This document shows, piece after piece, positions 1 through 8,590 of a stretch of DNA of 64,000 nt. The notes under the pieces are model-generated. The model was not told where the DNA came from. It saw nothing but the letters and a program-made list of their open reading frames with translations, and made no database searches. The DNA is from Pseudomonadota bacterium (GTDB lineage Bacteria; Pseudomonadota; Alphaproteobacteria; Rhizobiales; Xanthobacteraceae), in assembly GCA_023387735.1 (NCBI GenBank), contig JAEWHP010000033.1:1-64000 (forward strand), read 5' to 3'. The position numbers were made by a program, and so were the translations under genes. Each line of letters begins with the position of its first letter. Within the stretch, counting starts at the first letter, position 1.

Positions 1-360
1 ACCTTCACCGGCTTGACACCAGCCACGGGTGCCAGGACCACACGGTTTTGCCGTACGCTTCAGCGCCGTTCGTCTTGCGCGCCATGTTCGCTCACGGATA
101 ACCGCCCTGCGAACAACGCTTCGCGCCCGACGCTGTCGCGTCCACCGCAACCTGCCCCAACGTTCGTGACGATGGCCAACGCCCCTCTTGGCGGGACAGG
201 ATGGCGCTAGTTTTACTGCTGATTTGGGGTCACGCCGAAGCGGATTATTTCTTCGCGGCAGGCTGGACGGGGCAAATCACTTTGAAGTCGTTACGGAAAA
301 TGGCGCGAACGCGCAGCGAGTAACCGCGCAGGAGTGACTCCGACAAGCCGGCATAAATGC
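1..360. repeat. Remnant of a dispersed Bradyrhizobium-type repeat, no gene
   Basis: No convincing gene lies here. Read on the minus strand, the stretch from about 355 down to 249 encodes the tail RNDFKVICPVQPAAKK followed by a stop. The part below 230 reads into TGGTGTCAAGCCGGTGAAGGT-like sequence at the very edge. From memory, both pieces belong to a multi-copy non-coding element scattered through Bradyrhizobium and Rhodopseudomonas genomes, which gene finders often translate by mistake. That identification is recall, not a search result. The element is probably cut by the window edge. Confidence 0.45.
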
Positions 361-378
361 CATGGATGGTCCCTTCGC

Positions 379-906
379 TCATCCGGGCCGGCGGGAATCT
401 CTCTTGGCCTGCGCTCGCTTGTTCGCCTGCGACACACGGCCGATTGTGGACCGCGGGAGTTTGATGTTTCGCCTGCGGCTGGGAAGCGATGCCATTCCTT
501 CGCTGGAAGTCGGCGCGTTTGCCGGGCGCGAGAATTGCTGGGCCCTGCGAAGCGCCAGCGCGCGCCGGGCCGCCTCTCCCAGCTCTTTCCTCGCCTCGAA
601 TTTCTGCAGGCGTGAGATCTCCTTGTTGACGCGCTTCAGAGCGGCCGCGAAAACCTGCTTGCGGTGGAGCGAATGCTCGGCAGTGCCCGAGACGTTCTGG
701 CCGCGGGGCTCGGCCTTGCCCTTGCTGATGCGCCGCCGGCCGAAGGCGAGCGTACGCTCCTTGCCGCGAAGCTTTCTGAGCGATGATTTCAGGTCCTCGA
801 GCGCCGCGCGATCCGCATCACCGATGGCGGGGTGATGCGAGGTCTTGATGAGCGCTTTCTCGTCGTGATCCAGGATGCTCAGCTCGAACTTGCAGGGTGC
901 GGACAT
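379..906 (-). CDS. Hypothetical protein, 175 aa, basic and Arg/Lys rich
   Basis: I do not recognise a family. The protein starts MSAPCKFELSIL. An in-frame ATG lies 21 bases upstream at 927, but a GAGGTG ribosome site at 911-916 sits just before the ATG at 906, so 906 is preferred. The middle (about residues 35-130) is rich in Lys, Arg, Ala and Leu and probably helical. The C-terminus is Ser/Arg-rich and looks disordered. There is no signal peptide or membrane segment. It stands alone, downstream of the secreted protein gene on the same strand. The reading frame is open and clean for its length, but the composition is low in information, so a spurious frame is not excluded. Confidence 0.5.
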   Translation of the reverse strand: MSAPCKFELSILDHDEKALIKTSHHPAIGDADRAALEDLKSSLRKLRGKERTLAFGRRRISKGKAEPRGQNVSGTAEHSLHRKQVFAAALKRVNKEISRLQKFEARKELGEAARRALALRRAQQFSRPANAPTSSEGMASLPSRRRNIKLPRSTIGRVSQANKRAQAKRDSRRPG

Positions 907-1079
907 TTGACACCTCAATAAATGCAATTCGCCGTGTTGCCGTCGCTGCGTCAGCCAACCTTACCCATCGTATCCGGCGCTTCCGTGGCCCTTACGATAG
1001 CTTGATGCCGTCTCGTGTAAAGGAGGAGCGATAGCCTGGTGGGCGGATGAGCGAGAGCGCGACCCGCCCTGCCACGCTG

Positions 1080-2354
1080 CTAGAGCCGTGCCCGCTGCGA
1101 GAGCGGCACGCGGAAAATTCTGAAGCCTTCGATATCGGGAAACCACTCGGCGGCTTCAGGCGAGGCCAGCGCCAGAACGGCAGCCGGGACTTCGCCGCGG
1201 ATCAGCCGGTCGATCGCGCCGGCGTTTCCTTCGCTTTTACCTTCGTTGAACTGCACTTCGGCGGCGCCTGCGGCCATCAGCGCGGCGCTGACGCTTCCGC
1301 TGGCGGCGGATTGCTTCTCCCCGATCGCGATGCTCCTGTTGTTCAGGTCGGATAGCGAATTGATCTCCGGACGTGCGAGGACAACCGCCACGAGGTTGTC
1401 GAGGTTGGCAGGTGAAATGGATGCGGTGGTGTCGGTGTCGCCGGCGGCTGCGGGTTTTGCGTCCTGATTGTCCGATTTGCCGATCAGTTCCCGTTCCAGC
1501 GTCATGGCCGTTACACGCTCGGCCATTCCGGTCGCTTCTGCGACCTGCTGCTGGATTGTTCGGGGCGCCGAAACGGGTGCAGCGTCAGTTGCAGCGGGCA
1601 ACGCAGCGACCTCGGATTTGGCGACCTCGGGCCTGGCGATTTCGGACTGCGCTATCCCGAGCGCCGCTGTCTCGGGCTTGGCGGCTTCGGAGTTTGCGAT
1701 CTCGGGGCGAGGTTGCTGTGCGGATGGCGCGGCGATCTCCAGCGTAGCAGGTGGAGGAGCAGCGACCTCGGACTTGATGGCCTCCGACTTGGTAACCTCG
1801 GGCTGGGTACCTTCGGGCTTGGCACTTTCTGGGAGCGGCGCTGCGGCAACGGAGGCGGCCTGAGCCGGCGCGATCTGCTCGGAGCTTCCCGATATGCGTT
1901 CCGGCTCCTTACCTGCAGCGACGGTCTTTTCCGGAGCAATTGTCGCTGCGGCCAACGGCGCAGCCTTTGCGGTTGCCTGATGTGCTGGCGTGGACGCAGC
2001 GGCATTCTTGCTGTGCGATGCCTTGGTGTTCGGCGGCCTTGCGTTGGAATTGGCCACCCCGGCGCGCGGCACCGGGCGCGGAACCGGCACCGGCTGCGTT
2101 GCCACGCGCGGTCTGGCTGTGTGGCCTCTTCTTTCCACTCCGACCTCGGCCGGCACCACCAGGATTGTCGGCTCGCCAACGTCGCGGTGCTGAGCAGTCC
2201 CAGGCCGAGACCAGGCCATATAGGCCTGGCACGCCCTGTTGCAGGGCAGGCCGTCGATATAGACGGTCCCGGGCGAGTCGAGCGGATTTGCTTGCAGGGC
2301 TCCACTCGAACCGAGGAACAGGATCAGGGTCAGCAAGGTCCATTTTCTCGACAT
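1080..2354 (-). CDS. Secreted protein with a degenerate Ala/Pro/Glu repeat region and a binding-protein-like C-terminus
   Basis: The protein is 424 aa from the ATG at 2354, which has a GGTGG site just upstream. A longer frame to 2444 lacks one. Residues 1-22 form a Sec signal peptide ending in LQA-NP. The mature start (PGTVYIDGLPCNRACQAYMAWS) has two cysteines and resembles short caspase-linked or secreted Bradyrhizobium proteins. Residues about 80-270 are low complexity, with many degenerate units of the type KSEVA, KPETA, RPEIA. The last 100 residues (ARPEINSLSDLNNRSIAIG ... AAEWFPDIEGFRIFRVPLSQ) resemble the substrate-binding fold of TAXI/NMT1-type periplasmic proteins. Its function is unknown. 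A periplasmic scaffold or sensor role is only inference. Confidence 0.7.
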   Translation of the reverse strand: MSRKWTLLTLILFLGSSGALQANPLDSPGTVYIDGLPCNRACQAYMAWSRPGTAQHRDVGEPTILVVPAEVGVERRGHTARPRVATQPVPVPRPVPRAGVANSNARPPNTKASHSKNAAASTPAHQATAKAAPLAAATIAPEKTVAAGKEPERISGSSEQIAPAQAASVAAAPLPESAKPEGTQPEVTKSEAIKSEVAAPPPATLEIAAPSAQQPRPEIANSEAAKPETAALGIAQSEIARPEVAKSEVAALPAATDAAPVSAPRTIQQQVAEATGMAERVTAMTLERELIGKSDNQDAKPAAAGDTDTTASISPANLDNLVAVVLARPEINSLSDLNNRSIAIGEKQSAASGSVSAALMAAGAAEVQFNEGKSEGNAGAIDRLIRGEVPAAVLALASPEAAEWFPDIEGFRIFRVPLSQRARL

Positions 2355-2717
2355 AACACCACCGTTTGAACGCGCATGGAGCGGGAACCGGCTTTCGCCA
2401 GAGATCACGCCGAAGCTACGGCTGGATCGGGAATGAAGTTTCAAGAAAAGCGGTCTTGATCGGTTCGCTTTCGCCGAGAATTGCGATGACGGTGCATCCA
2501 GTTCGCCGACGATGCCAGCGACGCATCAACTTCGCGCACCGGGCTGCAATTTCCGACACCTCCATCTGGTGGTAGGATCGCCGGCGTCACCCGGTCTCCT
2601 GATGACCTGGCGGGGCGCATCTTCTCAAGGCCTCCGCCTGACCGTCATCTGGTGGCGGAGCCGGATGAGGAGCGTCTCGACAGCATGGAGTTGTTACCCA
2701 CTCAACTGGAGGCAGAC
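2355..2717. other. Intergenic region between divergent genes
   Basis: This 363-base gap separates the secreted protein gene (minus) from the universal stress protein gene (plus) and presumably holds both promoters. I looked for FixK/Fnr-type (TTGAT-N4-ATCAA) sites, because stress proteins of this group are often under oxygen control, and found none. The only clear signals are the two ribosome binding sites at its edges. Confidence 0.4.
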
Positions 2718-3539
2718 ATGATCAAGGATATTCTTGTCAACCTGTCTTACGGGACATCGCAGGATGGCCTTTCCAATTGCGCCTTGTCGGTTGCGGAAAC
2801 ATTCGGTGCGCACATCACGGGGATCGCCTTCCATCCGGCAGTGCTCGGTGGCGTCGACCTGCCGGCCAACTTTATTCGAGCCCAGCAAGGTGAAGCCAAA
2901 GAGCGCGCAGAGACGGTGGCCACTGCGTTCGACGAGGCGACGCGTCGCGCCGGCGTTTCAGCCGAAATACGCCGGATTGAAGCAGATACCGGCGACATAC
3001 CAGGCCAGTTTGCGCAAATCGCACGACGGTTCGATCTTTCCGTCATTGGCCAGCTTGAAAGGGACCGGGATCATCGAACCGCCAGCATCGTCATTGAAGC
3101 GGCACTGTTCGACTCCGGAAGACCCGTGCTCATCGTTCCCTTTATCCAGCAGGATCGTCTCAAGCTCGATCATGTCATGGTGTGCTGGGATGGCAGCCGG
3201 GCGGCCACGCGAGCCATCGCCGATGCCATGCCGTTTCTGATCCGCTCCGGCAAAACGACCATTGCCATTGCAGACGCTCACAACGCCAAGAGCACCGAGC
3301 TTCCGGGTGCAGATATCGCCACCCATCTGACCCGTCACGGCGTGAACGCCACGGTTGAACGCATCCCGGTCAGCAGGATCGACGTTTCAAATACAATCCT
3401 GTCATATGCATCCGAAGCAGGCGCGGATCTAATAGTGATGGGCGGGTACGGGCACTCCCGGCTGCGGGAATTCATTCTTGGCGGGACGACGCGCGGCATG
3501 CTCGCCACGATGACCAAACCGACATTGATGTCACACTGA
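2718..3539 (+). CDS. Universal stress protein, tandem UspA domains
   Basis: This 273-aa protein has two UspA folds, about residues 1-145 and 155-273. The second ends with the ATP-binding signature GGYGHSRLREFILGGTTRG, which fits the G-x2-G-x9-G-S/T pattern. The first domain lacks it, as is common in tandem Usp proteins. The start MIKDILVN at 2718 is chosen because a GGAGG site lies at 2708-2712. An upstream in-frame ATG at 2652 has no such site. Such proteins are cytosolic and are induced by stress, often low oxygen, in related bacteria. The gene is monocistronic here. The family assignment is firm; the ligand and physiological role are not. Confidence 0.92.
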   Translation: MIKDILVNLSYGTSQDGLSNCALSVAETFGAHITGIAFHPAVLGGVDLPANFIRAQQGEAKERAETVATAFDEATRRAGVSAEIRRIEADTGDIPGQFAQIARRFDLSVIGQLERDRDHRTASIVIEAALFDSGRPVLIVPFIQQDRLKLDHVMVCWDGSRAATRAIADAMPFLIRSGKTTIAIADAHNAKSTELPGADIATHLTRHGVNATVERIPVSRIDVSNTILSYASEAGADLIVMGGYGHSRLREFILGGTTRGMLATMTKPTLMSH

Positions 3540-3565
3540 TCGACCGGCGAGCATCGGCGCCGGGC

Positions 3566-4891
3566 TCAGTTCGCCACCGCCCGCTTCGCAGCATTGGCGT
3601 TCAAGGTTACCCCACGCAGCAGATTGAACGCGGCGCCCAGTGCCTTGTCGTCCTTCTCGTTCGGCGGGACGTAGGATTGCGAGCCGCCCTGCTCGGCGCC
3701 GTCGGCCGCGAGGTGGCCGCGCATCGAGGCCTCGCCCTTCAGTTCGGAGCGCGCCTTCAACTCGTCCGGCACGTCCTGCAGCACTTCGACGTCGGGGGCG
3801 ATGCCCTGGGCCTGGATCGAGCGGCCCGACGGCGTGAAGTAGCGCGCGGTCGTCAGCGCCAGCGCGCCGTTGCCGGTCCCGAGCGGAATGATCGTCTGCA
3901 CCGAGCCCTTGCCGAAGGTGCGCGTTCCGATCAGGGTGGCGCGCTTGTGGTCGCGCAGCGCGCCGGCCACGATCTCGGAGGCCGATGCCGATCCGCCATT
4001 GATGAGCACGACGAGCGGCTTGCCCTTGGTCAGGTCGCCGCCGCGCGCGAAAAAGCGCTGGGTTTCCTCCGCCGTCCGGCCGCGCGTCGAGACCACCTCG
4101 CCGCGCGTCATGAAGGCGCTCGACACCGAAACCGCCTGGTCGAGCAACCCGCCGGGATTGTTGCGGAGGTCGACCACATAGCCCGCGAGCTTGTCCTGCG
4201 GGATCTCCTTCGAAATGCTCGTGATCGCCTTCTTCAGCCCTTCGGTGGTCTGCTCGTTGAAGCGGGTGATCCTGATATAGCCGATATCGCCACCGTCGGT
4301 TTTGAAGCGGACCGGGCGCACCCGGATGATCTCGCGCAGGATCGCGACGTCGATCGGCGCAGCGGAATTCTTGCGGGTGATCTTCAACCGGATCTTGCTG
4401 CTGGGCCGCCCCTTCATCCGGCTCACCGCCTGCTCGAGGCTCATGCCCTGGACGGCCTCATCGTCGATGTGGGTGATGACGTCGCCGGACAGGATGCCGG
4501 CCTTGGCCGCGGGCGTGTCGTCGATCGGCGTGACCACCTTGACCAGGCCGTCTTCCATCGTGACCTCGATGCCGAGCCCGCCGAACTCGCCATGGGTGGT
4601 CTCCTGCATGTCGCTCCAGCCCTTCTCGTTCATGTAGCGCGAATGAGGGTCGAGCGAGGAGATCATTCCGTTGATGGCACCTTCCATCAGCTTGTTGTCG
4701 TCGGGTTTCTCGATGTAGCTGGCCTTGATCCGCTCGAACACGTTGCCGAACAGATTGAGCTGCGTGTAGGCGTCCGGACGGGCCGCCGCCTTTGCCGCCG
4801 CAACCAGATGCGCGCCCTGCGGCCCCATGACGAGAACGGCCAGACAGGCGCCCGTTGCGGTGCCGAGGAGAAAGGCAAAGTTCCTGCGCAT
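3566..4891 (-). CDS. ctpA: Carboxy-terminal processing protease (S41 family)
   Basis: A 441-aa periplasmic serine protease that trims C-termini of envelope proteins or, in related bacteria, peptidoglycan hydrolases. Residues 1-34 hold an uncleaved or cleaved signal segment. The PDZ domain is about 98-180 (GLGIEV ... GILSGDVITHIDDEAVQGMS). The S41 catalytic core follows, with the Ser-Lys dyad visible as S303 in NGGSASASEI and K328 in GTRTFGKGSVQT. Q332 sits at the third catalytic position. The length fits CtpA. The stop lies 27 bases from the convergent universal stress gene. The gene stands alone, not beside a RppH or murein hydrolase gene. Confidence 0.93.
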   Translation of the reverse strand: MRRNFAFLLGTATGACLAVLVMGPQGAHLVAAAKAAARPDAYTQLNLFGNVFERIKASYIEKPDDNKLMEGAINGMISSLDPHSRYMNEKGWSDMQETTHGEFGGLGIEVTMEDGLVKVVTPIDDTPAAKAGILSGDVITHIDDEAVQGMSLEQAVSRMKGRPSSKIRLKITRKNSAAPIDVAILREIIRVRPVRFKTDGGDIGYIRITRFNEQTTEGLKKAITSISKEIPQDKLAGYVVDLRNNPGGLLDQAVSVSSAFMTRGEVVSTRGRTAEETQRFFARGGDLTKGKPLVVLINGGSASASEIVAGALRDHKRATLIGTRTFGKGSVQTIIPLGTGNGALALTTARYFTPSGRSIQAQGIAPDVEVLQDVPDELKARSELKGEASMRGHLAADGAEQGGSQSYVPPNEKDDKALGAAFNLLRGVTLNANAAKRAVAN

Positions 4892-5050
4892 CTTCGAAGC
4901 GTCCCTTTTTCACGATGGACGCTCACGATTGCTGTGAATCGGCGCCCTCCCCGGCACGCCCAGAACACAATGGCTTTTTGGTCGGATCAAGGCGCGAATC
5001 AACCGGGCCAATACGGGCCGCGTGGAGGCTCACCTTCGCTCGAAAACGCT

Positions 5051-6214
5051 CTATTTGGCTTCGTGCAGCCCGTTTTGCCACGTGGATGGTTGCGTTCCAA
5101 AGCCGCGCTTGGCGCGTGTGCCGAGCCAGTAGCCGAATTGCGGCGGAACATTGCGGAACGGGCCGTCCACGCCGAGTTTCAGCGCGGCATCCATCGGCCA
5201 GTTCGGGTTGTTGAGGATTTCGCGCCCGACGGCAATCAGATCAGCCTGCCCGTCGCGGAGAATCTGTTCGGCCTGGTCGCCATGGATGATGAGGCCGACC
5301 GCCATGGTCATGATGTCGGCATGGCGCTTCACATATTCCGACAGCGGAACCTGATAGCTGTACTTGATTTCCTTGCCGAGGATAGGCGCCATCTCGGTGA
5401 TGCCGCCGGAAGAACAATCGATGACGTCGACTCCCTTGGCCTTGAGAATCCTTGCGAGCCGCGAGCTCTGCTCCGGCCCCCAGCCGGCGTTGTCCTCGAC
5501 CGACAGGCGGACGAACAACGGCTTTTCATCGGGCCAATGCGACCGCACTGCTTCCGTGATCTCGGTGATGAAGCGCATGCGATTGGCTTCGGAGCCGCCA
5601 TATTCGTCGCTGCGCTGGTTTGAACGCTCCGACAGGAACTGATGCACGAGATAGCCGTGCGCGCCGTGCAGTTCCAGCATGTCGAAGCCGGCCTCATGCG
5701 CGCGCCGCGCCGCGTTGCCCCATGCCTGCACCAGGTCCTTCACTTCATGGCGCGCCAGCGCCTTCGGCACGGGCCATTTTTCGCTATGGGCGATCGCGCT
5801 CGGCGCCACCGGTGACCAGGCGTCCCAGTCCTCGATATCGGGCGTCCGCTGCAGCGGCCGGTCGCCTTCCCACGGTCGTGTCGCGCGCGCCTTGCGTCCG
5901 GAATGACCGAGTTGAATGCCTGCGACCGAGTTCTGCTGCTTGATGAATTTGACGAGACGGCCGAGCGGTTCGACGAAGGCGTCGTCCCAGATGCCGAGGT
6001 CGCCGACCGTGCCGCAGCCGCGCCGTTCGACCTTGGTCGATTCCACGACAACGAGGCCCGCGCCGCCGGCGGCGAACTTGCCGGCGTTCATCAGATGCCA
6101 ATCGGTCGGAAAGCCCTTCACGGCGGAATATTGATGCATCGGGGGCACCACGATGCGGTTGCGAAGTTCGATCCCGCGGATCGTCATCGGGGAAAAGAGC
6201 AGGCTTTCCGTCAT
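5051..6214 (-). CDS. NADH:flavin oxidoreductase, old yellow enzyme family, YqjM-like
   Basis: This 387-aa FMN-dependent TIM-barrel ene-reductase should reduce activated C=C bonds. The start at 6214 is preferred to 6238 because AGGAAA lies 7 bases upstream. The YqjM-type signatures are present: LRNRIVVPPMHQYSA at the N-terminus, QLGHSGRKA, the substrate-binding HGAHGYLVHQFLSERSN, DEYGGS, and the phosphate-binding end VGREILNNPNWP. The active-site Cys of YqjM (PMCMYS) is His here (PPMHQYSA). That Cys tunes the flavin potential, so kinetic behaviour may differ. The upstream neighbour on the same strand is a small secreted protein gene. Confidence 0.9.
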   Translation of the reverse strand: MTESLLFSPMTIRGIELRNRIVVPPMHQYSAVKGFPTDWHLMNAGKFAAGGAGLVVVESTKVERRGCGTVGDLGIWDDAFVEPLGRLVKFIKQQNSVAGIQLGHSGRKARATRPWEGDRPLQRTPDIEDWDAWSPVAPSAIAHSEKWPVPKALARHEVKDLVQAWGNAARRAHEAGFDMLELHGAHGYLVHQFLSERSNQRSDEYGGSEANRMRFITEITEAVRSHWPDEKPLFVRLSVEDNAGWGPEQSSRLARILKAKGVDVIDCSSGGITEMAPILGKEIKYSYQVPLSEYVKRHADIMTMAVGLIIHGDQAEQILRDGQADLIAVGREILNNPNWPMDAALKLGVDGPFRNVPPQFGYWLGTRAKRGFGTQPSTWQNGLHEAK

Positions 6215-6273
6215 ATCCGGTTTCCTTGTGCTGGACATCGTTGTTCCGGCACGGGCGCCGGAACCGGTGTCTT

Positions 6274-6597
6274 CTATTTTGCGGGGTTGCCGGGCTTGGT
6301 ATCGGCGGACTTGGTATTTGCGGACTTGCCTTCAACCTTGGTGGCCTTCGGCTTCGCCGGCGCGGCCTTGGCCGGCGTGCTCTCGCGCGCGATCCCCCAA
6401 GGGTCCTGGCTCTTCTGCGCCGGTATATTGCCCAGCGACCGCTGATAGGCCCGCTCGGCTTCCTTCTCGGCGGCGATTTCCGAGGGTGACCTGGCCTTGT
6501 CGGTCTCACCGTATTGGGGCACATTTTGGGCCATGGACGGGCCGGTCAGCAGCACGGCGACGGCCACAGCACCCAGCATTCTGCCCAAAAATCTCAT
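6274..6597 (-). CDS. Small secreted hypothetical protein
   Basis: A 107-aa protein starting MRFLGRMLGAVAVAVLLTG at 6597, just after a strong GGGAGGAG site. The longer frame to 6729 has no such site. Residues 1-25 are a Sec signal peptide cut after SMA. The mature part (QNVPQYGETDKARSPSEIAAEKEAERAYQRSLGNIP) is charged and helical. The C-terminal third is Lys/Ala/Pro rich (STPAKAAPAKPKATKVEGKS) and probably disordered. I recall similar small proteins of unknown function in Bradyrhizobium. It lies 59 bases upstream of the old-yellow-enzyme gene and may be cotranscribed with it. Confidence 0.7.
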   Translation of the reverse strand: MRFLGRMLGAVAVAVLLTGPSMAQNVPQYGETDKARSPSEIAAEKEAERAYQRSLGNIPAQKSQDPWGIARESTPAKAAPAKPKATKVEGKSANTKSADTKPGNPAK

Positions 6598-6716
6598 ACC
6601 ACTCCTCCCGATATTGCTCGCAAGATTTACCATAGCTTGTACGCCGGCATAAGCGCCGGATTGATCAGGCCACGCGCCCCGTTGCCCGGGCCCGTCCAGT
6701 TTTGTAAACGACTGCC

Positions 6717-7343
6717 ATGAATTTGCCACTCACTTCCACCTCCGCGGATGTCTTGCTGTTCGACCTCGGACGGGTCGTACTCAATATCGATTTCAACAGG
6801 GTGGTAGCCATTTGGGCAGGCCATGCCGGCTACGAGCCCTCCGATCTCGTCGGACGGTTTTCGCCCGACGACGCCTGGCAGCGGCACGAGCGCGGCGAGA
6901 TCAGCGACGCCGCGTTTTTTCAAAGCCTGCGCGCCTCGCTCGGGATCGACATCACCGATGTGCAGTTTCTCGAGGGATGGAACGCCATCTTCACCGGCGA
7001 AATGCCAGGCATCGGCGCGATGCTGGCGCGGGCCGGAGCGCGACTGCCGCTCTATGCCTTTTCCAACACCAACGGCGCGCATGTCGAACATTTCTCGCAG
7101 CACTACGCCGATGTGCTCGGTCATTTCCGGGAGATCTATCTGTCGTCGACGATCGGGCTTCGGAAACCTGACGCGGTGGCCTATGATCATGTCGTGAAGG
7201 CGATCGGCGTTCCCGCTTCGCGGATCCTGTTCTTCGACGATTCCGCCGAGAATGTCGCAGGCGCGCAGGCGCGGGGCTTGAGCGCGGTGCATGTGAGATC
7301 GCCTGACGACATCGCAACGGCGCTTGCAGCGCTGGGAATTTGA
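6717..7343 (+). CDS. HAD-superfamily phosphatase, YihX-like
   Basis: A 208-aa HAD hydrolase. Motif I is LLFDLGRVV with nucleophile D16; the +2 residue is Gly, as in E. coli YihX, an alpha-glucose-1-phosphate phosphatase. Further YihX-like strings are NIDFNRVVAIW, QRHERGEISD, the motif II region FSNTNGAHV, the motif III Lys in LRKPDAVAYD, and motif IV FFDDSAENVAGA. The protein is cytosolic. No clear ribosome site precedes the ATG. It ends 13 bases before moeA and the two may be cotranscribed. The substrate is unproven. Confidence 0.88.
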   Translation: MNLPLTSTSADVLLFDLGRVVLNIDFNRVVAIWAGHAGYEPSDLVGRFSPDDAWQRHERGEISDAAFFQSLRASLGIDITDVQFLEGWNAIFTGEMPGIGAMLARAGARLPLYAFSNTNGAHVEHFSQHYADVLGHFREIYLSSTIGLRKPDAVAYDHVVKAIGVPASRILFFDDSAENVAGAQARGLSAVHVRSPDDIATALAALGI

Positions 7344-7356
7344 GGGGGACCTGCCC

Positions 7357-8568
7357 GTGGCGTTGATGCCGGTTGCCGATGCGATTGCCGCGATCCTCGC
7401 CGGCGCAGACCCCTTACCCGAGGAAATGATCGCACTCGATACCGCCTGGCACCGGGTGCTGGCGCGCGATCTCGCCGCACTCCGCACCCAGCCGCCGCTG
7501 GCGATGTCGGCGATGGACGGTTACGCCGTGCGCGCCGCCGACGCCGCCGATCTTGCCGCACGGCTGAAGGTGATCGGCGAGGTCGCCGCCGGCCGCCCGT
7601 TCGAGCGGAAGGTCGGCGCCGGCGAAGCGGTGCGGATTTTCACTGGCGGCGTCATTCCCGACGGCGCCGACGCCGTCATCATCCAGGAAGACACGACTGT
7701 CGACGGCGACCACATCGGCATCACCGAGGTGGCCATCAAGGGGCGGCATATCCGGCCCGCCGGCGTCGATTTCAACGAGGGCGACGTCCTGCTCAAGCGC
7801 GGGCGCCTCCTGACCGAGCGCGACCTGTCGCTCGCTGCCGGCATGAATTACCCGGAGATTCCGGTGCACCGGCGCCCGAAAGTCGCCGTGCTTGGCACCG
7901 GCGACGAACTGGTGATGCCGGGCTCGCGCCCCGGCCCCGGCCAGATCGTCTATTCCAACGGCTACGGGCTGCGGGCATTGGCGCGGGCCGAAGGCGCCGA
8001 CATCACCGACCTCGGCATTGCCAATGATACGATCGCCGCCACCACCGAAGGCATACGGCGCGCCAGCGCGACCGGCGCGGATATCCTGATCACCATGGGC
8101 GGCGCCTCGGTCGGCGACCACGACCTCGTCAAGCGATCGCTGGAGGCAGAAGGCGTCACCATGGCGTTCTGGCGGATCGCCATGCGGCCGGGCAAGCCGA
8201 TGATGCACGGGCGGCTCGGTGCGATGCGGGTGATCGGCTTGCCTGGCAATCCCGTCTCATCCTATGTCTGCGGTTTCCTGTTTCTGGTGCCGCTGATCCG
8301 CGCGCTTTCCGGCCGCACAACAATCCACCATGCGCGCGAAACGGCCCTGCTCGGCCGCGACATCGACGCCAACGACCAGCGCGAGGATTATCTTCGCGCC
8401 CGGCTCGAACGCCGCGAGGACGGCGCGCTAATCGCCACGCCGGTCAACCACCAGGACTCCTCGCTGCTCGGGAATCTCGCCGCCGCAAGTGCACTGGTGA
8501 TACGTCCGCCGTTTGCGCCGGCAGCGGCAAAAGGCTCGGCTTGCGAGATCCTGCGACTGCCGGAATAG
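7357..8568 (+). CDS. moeA: Molybdopterin molybdenumtransferase
   Basis: This 403-aa protein inserts molybdate into adenylated molybdopterin in molybdenum cofactor synthesis. The GTG at 7357 is chosen because GAGGGGG lies 8 bases upstream (7342-7348). ATG at 7366 is the alternative. Family marks are PLPEEMIALDTAWHRVLARD, SAMDGYAVRAAD near residue 55, FTGGVIPDGADAVIIQED, the MPT-binding LGTGDELVMPGS, MGGASVGDHDLV and LPGNPVSSYV. It is relevant to the molybdoenzyme gene at 20061-22385 in the same window. Confidence 0.95.
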   Translation: MALMPVADAIAAILAGADPLPEEMIALDTAWHRVLARDLAALRTQPPLAMSAMDGYAVRAADAADLAARLKVIGEVAAGRPFERKVGAGEAVRIFTGGVIPDGADAVIIQEDTTVDGDHIGITEVAIKGRHIRPAGVDFNEGDVLLKRGRLLTERDLSLAAGMNYPEIPVHRRPKVAVLGTGDELVMPGSRPGPGQIVYSNGYGLRALARAEGADITDLGIANDTIAATTEGIRRASATGADILITMGGASVGDHDLVKRSLEAEGVTMAFWRIAMRPGKPMMHGRLGAMRVIGLPGNPVSSYVCGFLFLVPLIRALSGRTTIHHARETALLGRDIDANDQREDYLRARLERREDGALIATPVNHQDSSLLGNLAAASALVIRPPFAPAAAKGSACEILRLPE

Positions 8569-8590
8569 CGCCCTGCCCGCAGCGCAAGCG

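Noticed and set aside
3677..5623. A 648-aa open frame on the plus strand opposite ctpA and the old-yellow-enzyme gene
   Set aside because: It is the GC-driven antisense frame of two firmly identified genes; its composition (Arg, His, Asp, Gly rich) has no family features.
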